A stretch of DNA of 64,000 bases from Pasteurella sp049670895 (GTDB taxonomy: Bacteria > Pseudomonadota > Gammaproteobacteria > Enterobacterales > Pasteurellaceae). The DNA lies in assembly GCF_049670895.1 (NCBI RefSeq), contig NZ_CP187170.1. One strand, written 5' to 3'. Each line of letters opens with the position of its first letter. The stretch's first letter is position 1. The translations under genes and the position numbers were made by a program. Of this stretch, positions 26,562 through 35,579 are shown in pieces. The notes below the pieces were generated by a model. The model made no database searches. It was not told the DNA's origin and saw only the letters and a list, made by a program, of their open reading frames with translations.

Positions 26562-26612
26562 TTATTGCTGATTGATGAAGCAAAGATTCAGTAATACAAT
26601 CAATTTTTTCAT
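26562..26612 (-). CDS. 16-codon hydrophobic micro-ORF downstream of selD
   Basis: ATG at 26612 encodes MKKLIVLLNLCFINQQ. It follows a near-perfect Shine-Dalgarno (GCAGGAGGG, 8 bases before the ATG), better than most genes here, and lies 35 bases after the selD stop and just before the terminator stem. A lysine pair followed by a hydrophobic run is like short membrane peptides (leader peptides, Ibs-type toxins). I do not recognise it. The ribosome site and placement are seen; translation and function are inference. Confidence 0.45.
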   Translation of the reverse strand: MKKLIVLLNLCFINQQ

Positions 26613-26647
26613 GACGTCACCCTCCTGCCTTTTCTCACCTCATTGCT

Positions 26648-27757
26648 TTATGATGCCGATATAACCTGAACTCGCACCTCTGAGCGTGGATCTGGCGGTA
26701 ATAATTTCCCCACTTCAATGAGCGTAACGCCTTGTTGCTGAGCAATCTCTTTCACTTGTGCCTCAGCGGCTTCTTGCACCGCAATCAACAACCCACCTGA
26801 GGTTTGTGGATCACATAATATTGCCCTTTGTTCTGGTGTCATCGCACTAACTTTATGCCCGTAGCTCTCAAAATTACGCAATGTTCCACCCGGTATACAG
26901 CCTTTTTCAATATAAAGAGGCACACCATCTAGGGTGTCAATCTGATCAAAATAGACTTCGGCATTGAGATTGGAGCCTTCGCAAATTTCCAACAAATGCC
27001 CTAACAAGCCAAAACCTGTCACATCGGTCATTGCCATCACCCCTTTTAACTCAGAAAATTGGCTGCCAATACTGTTCATTTGACACATGATTTTCGTGGC
27101 TAATCCTTTATGGGCGGCTTTAAGCTTGTCTTTTTTTTCTGCCGTAGTCAAAATGCCGATGCCTAATGGTTTGGTTAAAAATAACTTACATCCTGCTTGA
27201 GCAGAGGCATTTTTCTTCACCTTTTCCGTGGCAATCATCCCCGTGACGGCTAGCCCAAAAATCGGTTCTGGCGTATCAATAGAATGTCCACCAGCTAAAG
27301 CAATTCCCGCTTGTTGACAAGCAAAACGACCGCCATCCACAATTTTTTGTGCCACTTCAGGTGGCAATAATTTAATCGGGAAACCTAAAATGGCAATTGC
27401 CATAATGGGCTTGCCTCCCATCGCAAAAATATCACTGATGGCATTGGTGGCGGCAATTCGACCGAAATCAAAAGGATCATCCACAATTGGCATGAAAAAA
27501 TCTGTGGTACTGATAATCCCGACACCATTGCCGATATCATATACCGCCGCATCATCTTTCGTTTCATTCCCCACCAACAGATTCGGATCAACCCATTTTT
27601 CAAGATGAGAATGCAGAATTTTTTCCAATACGCTGGGTGAAATTTTACACCCACAGCCTGCCCCATGGCTGTACTGGGTCAAACGCACCGTACTGGCGAT
27701 CGTCTCATTCATTTCTTGTTCAAGTGCGGTAAGATTTTGTTCAATTTTGGCTTGCAT
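26648..27757 (-). CDS. selD: Selenide, water dikinase
   Basis: Makes selenophosphate from selenide and ATP for selenocysteine and selenouridine synthesis. 369 residues, with an N-terminal extension of about 20 residues before RLTQYSHGAGCGCKISP, where the first cysteine of GCGC is the catalytic one; H. influenzae SelD has selenocysteine there, this protein has plain cysteine (no in-frame TGA). GNGVGIISTTDFFMPIVDDPFDFG and MTDVTGFGLLGHL are typical. GAGGAGATCTGAAA before the ATG supports the start. An uptake sequence at 27722 is in the extension. Confidence 0.97.
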   Translation of the reverse strand: MQAKIEQNLTALEQEMNETIASTVRLTQYSHGAGCGCKISPSVLEKILHSHLEKWVDPNLLVGNETKDDAAVYDIGNGVGIISTTDFFMPIVDDPFDFGRIAATNAISDIFAMGGKPIMAIAILGFPIKLLPPEVAQKIVDGGRFACQQAGIALAGGHSIDTPEPIFGLAVTGMIATEKVKKNASAQAGCKLFLTKPLGIGILTTAEKKDKLKAAHKGLATKIMCQMNSIGSQFSELKGVMAMTDVTGFGLLGHLLEICEGSNLNAEVYFDQIDTLDGVPLYIEKGCIPGGTLRNFESYGHKVSAMTPEQRAILCDPQTSGGLLIAVQEAAEAQVKEIAQQQGVTLIEVGKLLPPDPRSEVRVQVISAS

Positions 27758-27852
27758 TTTCAGATCTCCTCACCAATAATGTTGCCCCATTATACGCCTG
27801 TCATAAAAATAAAGAAATTGAGAAGCAAAAGGAATAATAAACCTTAATATAA

Positions 27853-27894
27853 GGTAAAAAAATAACGTCCATCTTTATCCAATGATGAACGTTA
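27853..27894 (-). terminator. Terminator of the envelope two-gene module
   Basis: On the minus strand an 11-position stem (27863-27873 with 27884-27894, one mismatch) is followed by a TTATTTTTTTA tract, 27 bases after the stop of the spermidine-synthase-like gene. Confidence 0.85.
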
Positions 27895-27920
27895 CTAAAA
27901 CTTACCATGCAATTACTGCT

Positions 27921-30056
27921 TTATTTGCTTTGTGAAAATAATCCATATTTATACTCGGTAACCATATTCTTATCTGTAATTAACTCAGGTTTTCTTTGAT
28001 ATTCAGAAAAATTATATGACTCATAAGGAATGAGTGAGGTATCCATAAGAATACGTCTTGCTTCTTCCAATTCTGATTTAGATTGAAAAACCGATTGCCC
28101 ATTTTGCCACATTAATTTACTCAAAGATTCCTCAATGTGTTGTTCATCCAAAGCTGGGATAGCTTTTAAAGAAGCTAATGCCATACTGCCATATTTATAA
28201 GTGTAAGGATAAACCTTATAGGCAGTGAACCAAGCATCATAAGACTGAGTCGTATTGAAATACACAAATCCATTTTCACGTAAATGTGATTTGACTAAAT
28301 TGAGAAATTCCTGACTTAATAAATTCGTTGAATAACTACGCCAATGAAATGTGGTATTCATTAAAATAAAATCAAATTTTTCATCACGTTCTTTTGATAA
28401 CCAACGTCTCCCGTCATCAGTCACAATTTTTATTCGCTTATCATTGATCACTTTAGCCATTTCAGCATAATTTTCCGCTAATTTAGGGTAAGCGGGATTT
28501 AATTCAACGACAGTAATTGATTCTAAATTTGGCATAGATGATAAAACACTGACCCATGACCCCGTACTCAAGCCAACCACTAAGACATTCTTCGCATTAG
28601 GTGCAATCACAGGTAGTAAATAAGCACGATGAATACCATTTGAATTATGGCGAATATCCACATTTAACATACCATCATACACATTGCTTCCGAAAACCAC
28701 ATGATCATTATCTTTATTTTTATAAACTTGGATCACGCCATGTTTATTTTCAATCAATATTTCTAGCATAGCATCTTTTTTATGTACTAATGCATTCACA
28801 ATTTTTTCAGGTAAAAACATCCCAACAGAAATAACACATATACATAAGAATGCAATCGCCTTAATTCTCATCATTTTTATACTCAACAAGGCAATCATCA
28901 AAGTGAATAAAATGATAAGAAAATAAACTTGTTGTGTCGTAAAAACATCTAAAAAATAAAATCCTATGAAAATAGGTGCTAAGGTACAACCTAAAACATT
29001 AGCAAAATACACGTTAGAAATAGCGGCTCCCGTTTTGTTACCTTCAGATCCCAAATGATGAACAATAGGAAAAACAATTCCTCTCAGTAACGCTAGTATG
29101 ACTACAGCAAAAATAAATACAAATAGGTCTGTAAAATAAATCAGTGAAAAGATTGCAAGTCCATCAAATAATGCTGAAAGTAAAAAAATCTTTCCAACAT
29201 AATCCAAATTAGCCTTACCATCTTGACAAACTTTCTTACCAATTAATGAACCAAAAGAAATCCCTAACAAGAATAATGATAAAATTAAAGAAAAAGCTTG
29301 AGGTATTGAGGAAGAGTAAAGTGAAAATAATCTAATCCAAATAATTTCTAATCCTAAACTTAAAAACCCACCTAAGAACGAAAGCAAAATGGCTTTTTTT
29401 ACCATATTATTATCAACGTTGTACGTTGTTTGTTTATCTTCAATAAAAGTCAATCCTTTTCTTTCGTTTCTATAAAGGATAAATATAATCAACGCAACAA
29501 AGCAGTTTAAAAATGCAGCAATATAAATTACCTGATCTAAACCAAAATAATTAAATAAAACAAACCCTGTCATAATACAGGCTGTAGACGCACCTAAAGT
29601 ATTAACAAAATAAAGCCATCCAATATTATTTCCGATATTATCAATATAAGTATTCAAATATTTAGTTAATAAAGGTAATGTACTCCCCATCAGGAAAGTA
29701 GGAAATAATAAGAGGATAAAATTTGATACTGCAACAATAAATGTGTTGGAATGTAAAAATGTTAATTTGGTGAAATCAATTAATGTTGGACTAAAAAATC
29801 CAAAGATCCCAATTCCTACTTCTGTTAATGCAAAAAGAAGAATAATTTTTTTAGGGAATTTATCCGCCAATCGCCCACCAAAATAGGCCCCAATACCAAG
29901 ACCCGCCATAAACACTGCAATAATAATCGTAATAGACTCTAAATCTACCCCAAATGCAGTAAATAACATTCTTTGCCATGCTATTTGATAAATTAATGCC
30001 GCAAATCCAGAGATAAAAAAGATTGCTCTAATTATGTTTAAATGCCATTTGTTCAT
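27921..30056 (-). CDS. Membrane protein with C-terminal spermidine-synthase-like domain
   Basis: 711 residues: an N-terminal MFS-like membrane part of about 12-14 helices (residues 5-430; GLGIGAYFGGRLADKFPKK, FLMGSTLPLLTKYL) fused to a spermidine synthase/SAM-methyltransferase fold (residues about 450-650). The nucleotide-binding loop is VVGLSTGSW and the acidic end of beta 2 is VVELNPAYP; DDGRRWL follows. Where true spermidine synthases have a catalytic aspartate (D-S/T-x-D-P) this protein has LMNTTFHW, so aminopropyl transfer is doubtful. AT-rich, without an uptake sequence. Starts 3 bases after the phosphoethanolamine transferase gene, so the two form one operon. Function not established. 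Confidence 0.8.
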   Translation of the reverse strand: MNKWHLNIIRAIFFISGFAALIYQIAWQRMLFTAFGVDLESITIIIAVFMAGLGIGAYFGGRLADKFPKKIILLFALTEVGIGIFGFFSPTLIDFTKLTFLHSNTFIVAVSNFILLLFPTFLMGSTLPLLTKYLNTYIDNIGNNIGWLYFVNTLGASTACIMTGFVLFNYFGLDQVIYIAAFLNCFVALIIFILYRNERKGLTFIEDKQTTYNVDNNMVKKAILLSFLGGFLSLGLEIIWIRLFSLYSSSIPQAFSLILSLFLLGISFGSLIGKKVCQDGKANLDYVGKIFLLSALFDGLAIFSLIYFTDLFVFIFAVVILALLRGIVFPIVHHLGSEGNKTGAAISNVYFANVLGCTLAPIFIGFYFLDVFTTQQVYFLIILFTLMIALLSIKMMRIKAIAFLCICVISVGMFLPEKIVNALVHKKDAMLEILIENKHGVIQVYKNKDNDHVVFGSNVYDGMLNVDIRHNSNGIHRAYLLPVIAPNAKNVLVVGLSTGSWVSVLSSMPNLESITVVELNPAYPKLAENYAEMAKVINDKRIKIVTDDGRRWLSKERDEKFDFILMNTTFHWRSYSTNLLSQEFLNLVKSHLRENGFVYFNTTQSYDAWFTAYKVYPYTYKYGSMALASLKAIPALDEQHIEESLSKLMWQNGQSVFQSKSELEEARRILMDTSLIPYESYNFSEYQRKPELITDKNMVTEYKYGLFSQSK

Positions 30057-30059
30057 AGT

Positions 30060-31673
30060 TTATTCTTCTCCTTGAATGACTGGGATAGCATCATTTTTTA
30101 AATTGTCAAAATCAACATTTCTTTCAAAATTAAACACTTTGATTTTCCTATCATCTATTTCTGAGAAAAAGTGATAATCCCCTTTCAATTCCTCAGTATG
30201 AATACCTAACCATTGGCTAAAACCATAAATAAAATTAAATGCACTTCGCTTGGTATCTACGATGATTCTTTGTGTATCATCACTAGAGAGTTTAAAAAAA
30301 GGCACCTCATAATTTGATTTGAAATCGGCATTGTAATTCAAACTCATTTCCTTAATTTGATCTTTATTTTCATGACTTAACCCATGATCTGAGAAATAAA
30401 TTAAAGAGTAGCTTTCATTTTTTGACTTTAATTCATCAATAACTGAAGCAATGAATTTATCCGTTTTTAAAATACTATTCACATAACAGGAAAGCTCTTC
30501 ATTAATAAAGGTTAATATTTTTTCATTTTCCTTAACCCTATCACAAAATCGTTGATGAGATCCCATTAAGTGTAAAACAAATAAACGAGGTTTTTCATTT
30601 TCATGATTTTTATTTAATTGTTTATTTAACTCACTTAATAATACAAAGTCATCTTCATCACCAATATTAAATCCCGCTTTTTTGGTAAAATAGAAAAAAT
30701 CAGCACTTGCTCCCACTCGACTTGCGATAGTATCGTATTTCCCTATGCTTCCTTGATTGGAAATCCAATAGGTTTCAAAATTTGCACTTTTGGCTAAATT
30801 AATTATATTATAAGAATAATCCCTTTTTTTATTCACTTTGAAATATAGTGTTTTTAGTAACGAATGATAGGTTGCGGGGGCGGCGGAAATATAACCAGAA
30901 TTAATATAACCTTTTGTTGAATCTAAAAATGGCGTGGTTGGTAAATGAAAACCATAAGTTGATAAATAATCCCTACGGGCACTTTCACCGATAATAAGAA
31001 CATAATTTTTATATTTAGGGGATGAAGAAATCACTTTCCAAGGACTTGTTTTTTTAGAAGCCATTTCTAATTCTTTCTTCTCAAGATAATAATCACTAAT
31101 ACTTTCATATATTTTAAAATAGAACGCAATAATCGTTATCGGTGTATTCGCTAACGTCCAACGTCTTTCATTCTCATCCTCATCTCCACTAAAGTAATAT
31201 TTAGTAGGTGAAAATAAAAGCGAAAAAACAAAAGCAAACGATAAAACATAATAAAGGATTTTTTTCTTTTTATTATACGGCGATCGTTTGTTATATTTTT
31301 TCAGTCTTAATAAAATCACACCAGAAAGTAAAAACAGAAAAGATAACAAAAAATCAGATACAGTTATATTTTCCATAAACTCAAGTGATTCTCTAACATT
31401 TGTCTCTAAAAAAGCGGCAATAATACCTGAGTTTAATGAACCATAATTTAATAAAACAGGGAAATATATAGACAATGTTATTGTAACAAACACAATAACA
31501 AAACTAAAAAATGATGAGCTAATCGAATAAATTAAATAATAAAAAATAAATGCACTGATTACACTATATCCTAAAAGATTTTCGGGATACATGATGCTTG
31601 ACAAAAAAGAAAAGAATAACAACCAAATATAAAATAATCTGTAATTTAAATATGAAAAAAATCGTTTTAACAT
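30060..31673 (-). CDS. Phosphoethanolamine transferase (sulfatase-fold, EptA-like)
   Basis: Inner-membrane enzyme expected to transfer phosphoethanolamine from phosphatidylethanolamine to lipid A, core oligosaccharide or another glycan. 537 residues from the ATG at 31673 (MLKRFFSYLN), chosen because GAG/GATAAG lies upstream; the frame opens at 31691. About five N-terminal helices (to residue 165) precede the periplasmic sulfatase-like domain: IGESARRDYLSTYG supplies the metal glutamate, the nucleophile threonine is probably in APATYHS, and SDHGLSHENK gives the Asp-His pair. Target glycan cannot be told from sequence. AT-rich, without an uptake sequence. Confidence 0.85.
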   Translation of the reverse strand: MLKRFFSYLNYRLFYIWLLFFSFLSSIMYPENLLGYSVISAFIFYYLIYSISSSFFSFVIVFVTITLSIYFPVLLNYGSLNSGIIAAFLETNVRESLEFMENITVSDFLLSFLFLLSGVILLRLKKYNKRSPYNKKKKILYYVLSFAFVFSLLFSPTKYYFSGDEDENERRWTLANTPITIIAFYFKIYESISDYYLEKKELEMASKKTSPWKVISSSPKYKNYVLIIGESARRDYLSTYGFHLPTTPFLDSTKGYINSGYISAAPATYHSLLKTLYFKVNKKRDYSYNIINLAKSANFETYWISNQGSIGKYDTIASRVGASADFFYFTKKAGFNIGDEDDFVLLSELNKQLNKNHENEKPRLFVLHLMGSHQRFCDRVKENEKILTFINEELSCYVNSILKTDKFIASVIDELKSKNESYSLIYFSDHGLSHENKDQIKEMSLNYNADFKSNYEVPFFKLSSDDTQRIIVDTKRSAFNFIYGFSQWLGIHTEELKGDYHFFSEIDDRKIKVFNFERNVDFDNLKNDAIPVIQGEE

Positions 31674-31841
31674 AACACTTATCTCATCCATAAAAAGAGT
31701 GATATATTCTACCAGACTAGAAAAAAAACAATAGGGAAAAGCACTCTAGAGCCTTCATTTTCCTCGTGTGAGGAAGTATAGGATGTTCTCCCCCTTTTTG
31801 CTAGAATACTGAGCATCTTATTTTATGCATTAAGGATTATT

Positions 31842-32699
31842 ATGACCGCATCACCACATATCATTTCCGTCACGACACAGAACCTCAATGACGTGTTACA
31901 ACGTTCACAGCAAACCCCTCTTGTGCTCACATTTTATGCCCCTAGCCACCAAACTTCCGTCGAATTTACCGCACTTTTAGAACGCATTGCGGAACAGCAG
32001 CAAGGTCAATTTATTTTGGCAAAAGTCAATTGTGAAACGGAGCAAATGATTGCTGCACAATTCCAGCTTCAAACCTTGCCAACCACCTATTTATTTAAAG
32101 AAGGGCAAGCCTTAGATGCTTTTCAAGGGACGTTAGATGAAACAACGTTAATGCAACGTTTAGCCTTGATTTTGCCAAAAGAGGAAGAAATCAAATTTAT
32201 GTTAGCCTTAGATTTTCTACAAGCTGAAAATTATGAGGCGGCGTTGCCCCTACTAAAAGAAAGTTGGGAATTGTCTAATAAGAAAAATAGCGATATCGCT
32301 CTGCTTTATGCCGAAACCTATATTGCAATGAAAAAAGTCGAACCAGCACAGGAAATTTTGGCTCAGATTCCATTGCAAGATCAAGATAGTCGCTGGCATG
32401 GTTTACAAGCACAAATTGACCTGTTGATTAAAGCGGCTGATACGCCAGAAATTCAGCAATTGCAAGCGGATTTTGCCCGTCAACCACGTGCAGATATCGC
32501 CTTGAAACTGGCTGTTCAATTACACCAAGCCCATCGTAATGAGGAGGCGTTAAGTTTGCTATTTGATATCTTGAAAAAAGACTTAAGTGCAGAACAAGGG
32601 GAAGTGAAGCAGCAATTTTTATCCCTACTTGCCGCCCTTGGTAACAATGATCCTATCACCAATAAATACCGTCGATTACTTTATTCCCTTTTGTATTAA
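31842..32699 (+). CDS. cnoX: Thioredoxin-like co-chaperone CnoX (YbbN)
   Basis: 285 residues, like E. coli YbbN (284). N-terminal thioredoxin fold (residues 5-110) with APSHQTS in place of the usual WCxxC, so it has no redox-active cysteine pair; the cis-proline region LQTLPTTYLF is kept. A C-terminal TPR-like helical part (about 115-285) follows. YbbN proteins hold unfolded clients and pass them to GroEL or DnaK, linked to chlorine stress. Directly upstream of trxB and cydDC, as in H. influenzae. An uptake sequence is inside at 31968. Confidence 0.92.
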   Translation: MTASPHIISVTTQNLNDVLQRSQQTPLVLTFYAPSHQTSVEFTALLERIAEQQQGQFILAKVNCETEQMIAAQFQLQTLPTTYLFKEGQALDAFQGTLDETTLMQRLALILPKEEEIKFMLALDFLQAENYEAALPLLKESWELSNKKNSDIALLYAETYIAMKKVEPAQEILAQIPLQDQDSRWHGLQAQIDLLIKAADTPEIQQLQADFARQPRADIALKLAVQLHQAHRNEEALSLLFDILKKDLSAEQGEVKQQFLSLLAALGNNDPITNKYRRLLYSLLY

Positions 32700-32735
32700 T
32701 CGGTATTAGGGATAGATTGTACCAATTGAACGGGC

Positions 32736-32741
32736 TATAAT
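32736..32741 (+). promoter_or_regulatory. Probable trxB -10 element
   Basis: A perfect TATAAT lies 31 bases before the trxB start; no good -35 is visible at 16-18 bases (TAGATT at 17). Confidence 0.45.
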
Positions 32742-32772
32742 AACCCAAAATTTTTGAAATGAAGGATTAAAA

Positions 32773-33726
32773 ATGAACACAATGAAACACTGTAAATTAC
32801 TTATTCTAGGCTCTGGTCCTGCTGGCTATACGGCGGCAATTTATGCCGCTCGTGCGAATTTAAACCCTGTGTTAGTGACTGGCTTACAACAAGGTGGGCA
32901 ATTAACCACGACCACAGAAATCGAAAATTGGCCGGGTGATTTTGGTGATACAACAGGTCCTGAGCTCATGCAACGTATGCTACAACATGCTGAGAAATTC
33001 GATACCGAAATTATTTTTGATCATATTCATAAAATTGATCTTTCCGAACGTCCATTCAAATTATACGGTGATGTACAACATTTTAGCTGTGATGCGTTGA
33101 TTATTGCCACTGGTGCTTCTGCTCGTTACTTAGGTTTACCTTCTGAAGAAGCTTATAAAGGTCGTGGCGTGTCAGCTTGTGCCACGTGTGATGGTTTTTT
33201 CTATCGTAATAAACCCGTTGCCGTGGTAGGCGGTGGCAATACGGCGGTGGAAGAAGCCCTTTATTTAGCGAATATTGCCTCTGAAGTACATTTGATTCAC
33301 CGCCGTGATAGTTTCCGTAGTGAGAAAATTTTAATCGATCGCTTAATGAAAAAAGTCGAGGAAGGCAAAATTATTCTGCATACCAACCGCACGCTCGATG
33401 AAGTATTGGGAGACAATATGGGCGTAACTGGTGTTCGCTTAAAAGATACACAATCTGAACAAACCGAAGAATTGCGTTTAGATGGTGTATTTATTGCCAT
33501 TGGTCATGCCCCAAATACAGACATTTTTGCGGATCAATTAGCTTTAAATAATGGTTATATTGTGGTGAAATCAGGTTTAGAAGGCAATGCCACAGCCACC
33601 TCAGTGGAGGGTGTATTTGCCGCAGGCGATGTGATGGATCACAATTATCGTCAAGCTATCACGTCTGCGGGAACGGGCTGTATGGCTGCTTTAGATGCGG
33701 AGCGTTATTTAGATTCGCAAAAATAA
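32773..33726 (+). CDS. trxB: Thioredoxin reductase
   Basis: NADPH-dependent FAD enzyme that reduces thioredoxin. 317 residues: FAD loop ILGSGPAGYTAAIYAARA (residues 10-27), redox pair CATC (Cys136-Cys139), NADPH loop VVGGGNTAVEEALYLA, and C-terminal FAD motif GVFAAGDVMD. Neighbours cnoX and cydDC point to a thiol-balance cluster. A GC-rich stem-loop without a T tract (33755-33777, GAGGGGC/GCCCCTC) sits between trxB and cydD. Confidence 0.98.
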   Translation: MNTMKHCKLLILGSGPAGYTAAIYAARANLNPVLVTGLQQGGQLTTTTEIENWPGDFGDTTGPELMQRMLQHAEKFDTEIIFDHIHKIDLSERPFKLYGDVQHFSCDALIIATGASARYLGLPSEEAYKGRGVSACATCDGFFYRNKPVAVVGGGNTAVEEALYLANIASEVHLIHRRDSFRSEKILIDRLMKKVEEGKIILHTNRTLDEVLGDNMGVTGVRLKDTQSEQTEELRLDGVFIAIGHAPNTDIFADQLALNNGYIVVKSGLEGNATATSVEGVFAAGDVMDHNYRQAITSAGTGCMAALDAERYLDSQK

Positions 33727-33754
33727 TTTCAACTATCTCTGTTGCGATATGTTC

Positions 33755-33777
33755 GAGGGGCATGCATCTCGCCCCTC
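33755..33777 (+). other. trxB-cydD intercistronic hairpin
   Basis: 7-bp stem GAGGGGC/GCCCCTC (33755-33761 with 33771-33777), loop of 9 bases, no T tract. Could be a processing site or a weak terminator that partly separates trxB from cydDC. Confidence 0.5.
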
Positions 33778-33815
33778 ATCCATTTCTTCGATCAACCCAC
33801 TAAACGCACGCTAAT

Positions 33816-35579
33816 ATGGAAAAAACTCGCCAAAAATATTTACAAAAATGGCTTTGGACCGCTCAGAAACCCATTAAAAAGTTATTACATCTTAATATTT
33901 TCCTTGCTTCAATTTCCTCGGTGATTTTAGTTGCGAATACCTATTTCCTCGCACATCTTCTTCACCATTTGATCATGCAAAACACGCCACGTTCTGCATT
34001 ATTACCTTATTTTGTTGCGTTAGTGGTAGGCTTTGGGCTACGTGCACTGATTTTATGGTGGCGTGAGTCTATTGGCTTTAAGTGCGGTCGAATTTTACGC
34101 AATATTATTCGTCAAGATATTTTAAATAAAATCCATGATGTCGGCCCTGCGGTCACGCACAATACCCCTGCAGGAAGCTGGGCAAGTATTATGTTAGAAC
34201 AAGTGGAAAACTTGCAAAACTATTATGCTCGCTATTTGCCACAACAGGCACTTTCTGCCATTGTGCCCATTGTGATTTTAATCGCAATTTTCCCACTGAA
34301 TTGGGTGGCAGGGGTTATTCTCATGTTCACTGCACCATTAATTCCTCTCTTTATGATTTTAGTTGGCATTGCAGCAGCTGACAGTAGCCAAAAAAATATG
34401 GACACCTTGGCAAAACTCAGTGCCCAATTTTTAGATCGTTTAAAAGGGTTGGAAACGTTACGCCTATTTAACCGTACCGAAGAACAAACCACACACATTG
34501 AGCAAAGCACCGAAGCATTCCGTGAAACCACCATGGATGTCCTCAAAATGGCGTTTCTCTCTTCTGCGGTATTGGAATTTTTTACCTCTATTTCGATTGC
34601 TTTAATGGCGGTGTATTTTGGTTTTAGCTATTTAGGTGAAATCAATTTCGGCACTTACAGCACAGAAATGAGCTTATTTGTTGGTTTTTTCTGTTTAATT
34701 CTCGCCCCTGAGTTTTATCAGCCATTAAGAGATCTCGGCACCTATTATCATGATCGTGCGGCAGGTATTGGTGCGGCAGACGCCATTGTGGCGTTTTTAG
34801 AAAAAGATCACCAATATTTTACCGCCCATTCAACACAGACTATTGAGGCAGAAAGTGCGGTAGAAATTGAAGCCGAAGAATGGGTTATTTTCTCTCCTGA
34901 AGGGAAAGCCCTCACCAAACCGCTAACCTTTAAACTCCATGCCAAAAGCCATACTGCCTTAGTCGGGCAAAGTGGTGCAGGCAAAACCTCGATTATCAAT
35001 GCCTTGTTAGGTTTCCTTCCTTATCAAGGCAGTTTGAAAGTCAACGGGATTGCGTTAAATGCATTGGATATTCACCAATGGCGTAAACACATTGCTTGGG
35101 TGGGACAAAATCCTTTGTTACTAAAAGGGACAATTAAAGAGAATTTGCTTTTAGGCGATATTGAAGCCAGCGATGCCGAAATTGAGCAAGCACTCATCCA
35201 AGCACAAGCCAAAGAGTTTACCGATAAACTTGGTCTTGAAAGTGAAATTAAAGACGGCGGATTAGGCATTTCTGTAGGTCAAGCACAACGTTTGGCGATT
35301 GCTCGAGCCTTGTTACGTCAGGGAAAATTACTCCTACTTGATGAACCTACTGCCAGTTTAGATGCCCAATCAGAACAATCTGTGCTACATGCGTTACAAC
35401 AAATGAGCCAGCAACAAACCACCTTAATGATCACGCACCGCATTGAAGAGTTAAAGCAATGTGATCATATTCTTGTGATGCAAGAAGGGGAAATGATTCA
35501 ACAAGGGCATTTTGATCAGTTAAAAGATCACGGTTTTTTTGCGGAATTACTTAATCAACGAAAACAGGATTTAAATTAA
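33816..35579 (+). CDS. cydD: CydD subunit of the cysteine/glutathione exporter
   Basis: One half of the CydDC ABC exporter, which moves cysteine and glutathione to the periplasm and is needed for assembly of cytochrome bd. 587 residues close in length to E. coli CydD: six-helix exporter domain (1-320), then ATPase with Walker A GQSGAGKTS, signature SVGQAQRL (serine-valine variant also seen in E. coli), and Walker B LLLLDEPTASLD. Uptake sequences lie at 34080 and 34853. cydC overlaps its stop by one base (TAATG). Confidence 0.96.
   Translation: MEKTRQKYLQKWLWTAQKPIKKLLHLNIFLASISSVILVANTYFLAHLLHHLIMQNTPRSALLPYFVALVVGFGLRALILWWRESIGFKCGRILRNIIRQDILNKIHDVGPAVTHNTPAGSWASIMLEQVENLQNYYARYLPQQALSAIVPIVILIAIFPLNWVAGVILMFTAPLIPLFMILVGIAAADSSQKNMDTLAKLSAQFLDRLKGLETLRLFNRTEEQTTHIEQSTEAFRETTMDVLKMAFLSSAVLEFFTSISIALMAVYFGFSYLGEINFGTYSTEMSLFVGFFCLILAPEFYQPLRDLGTYYHDRAAGIGAADAIVAFLEKDHQYFTAHSTQTIEAESAVEIEAEEWVIFSPEGKALTKPLTFKLHAKSHTALVGQSGAGKTSIINALLGFLPYQGSLKVNGIALNALDIHQWRKHIAWVGQNPLLLKGTIKENLLLGDIEASDAEIEQALIQAQAKEFTDKLGLESEIKDGGLGISVGQAQRLAIARALLRQGKLLLLDEPTASLDAQSEQSVLHALQQMSQQQTTLMITHRIEELKQCDHILVMQEGEMIQQGHFDQLKDHGFFAELLNQRKQDLN

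Noticed and set aside
26296..26583. 95-residue ORF antisense to the end of folA
   Set aside because: It lies across folA and its terminator stem, lacks a ribosome site and has no family features.
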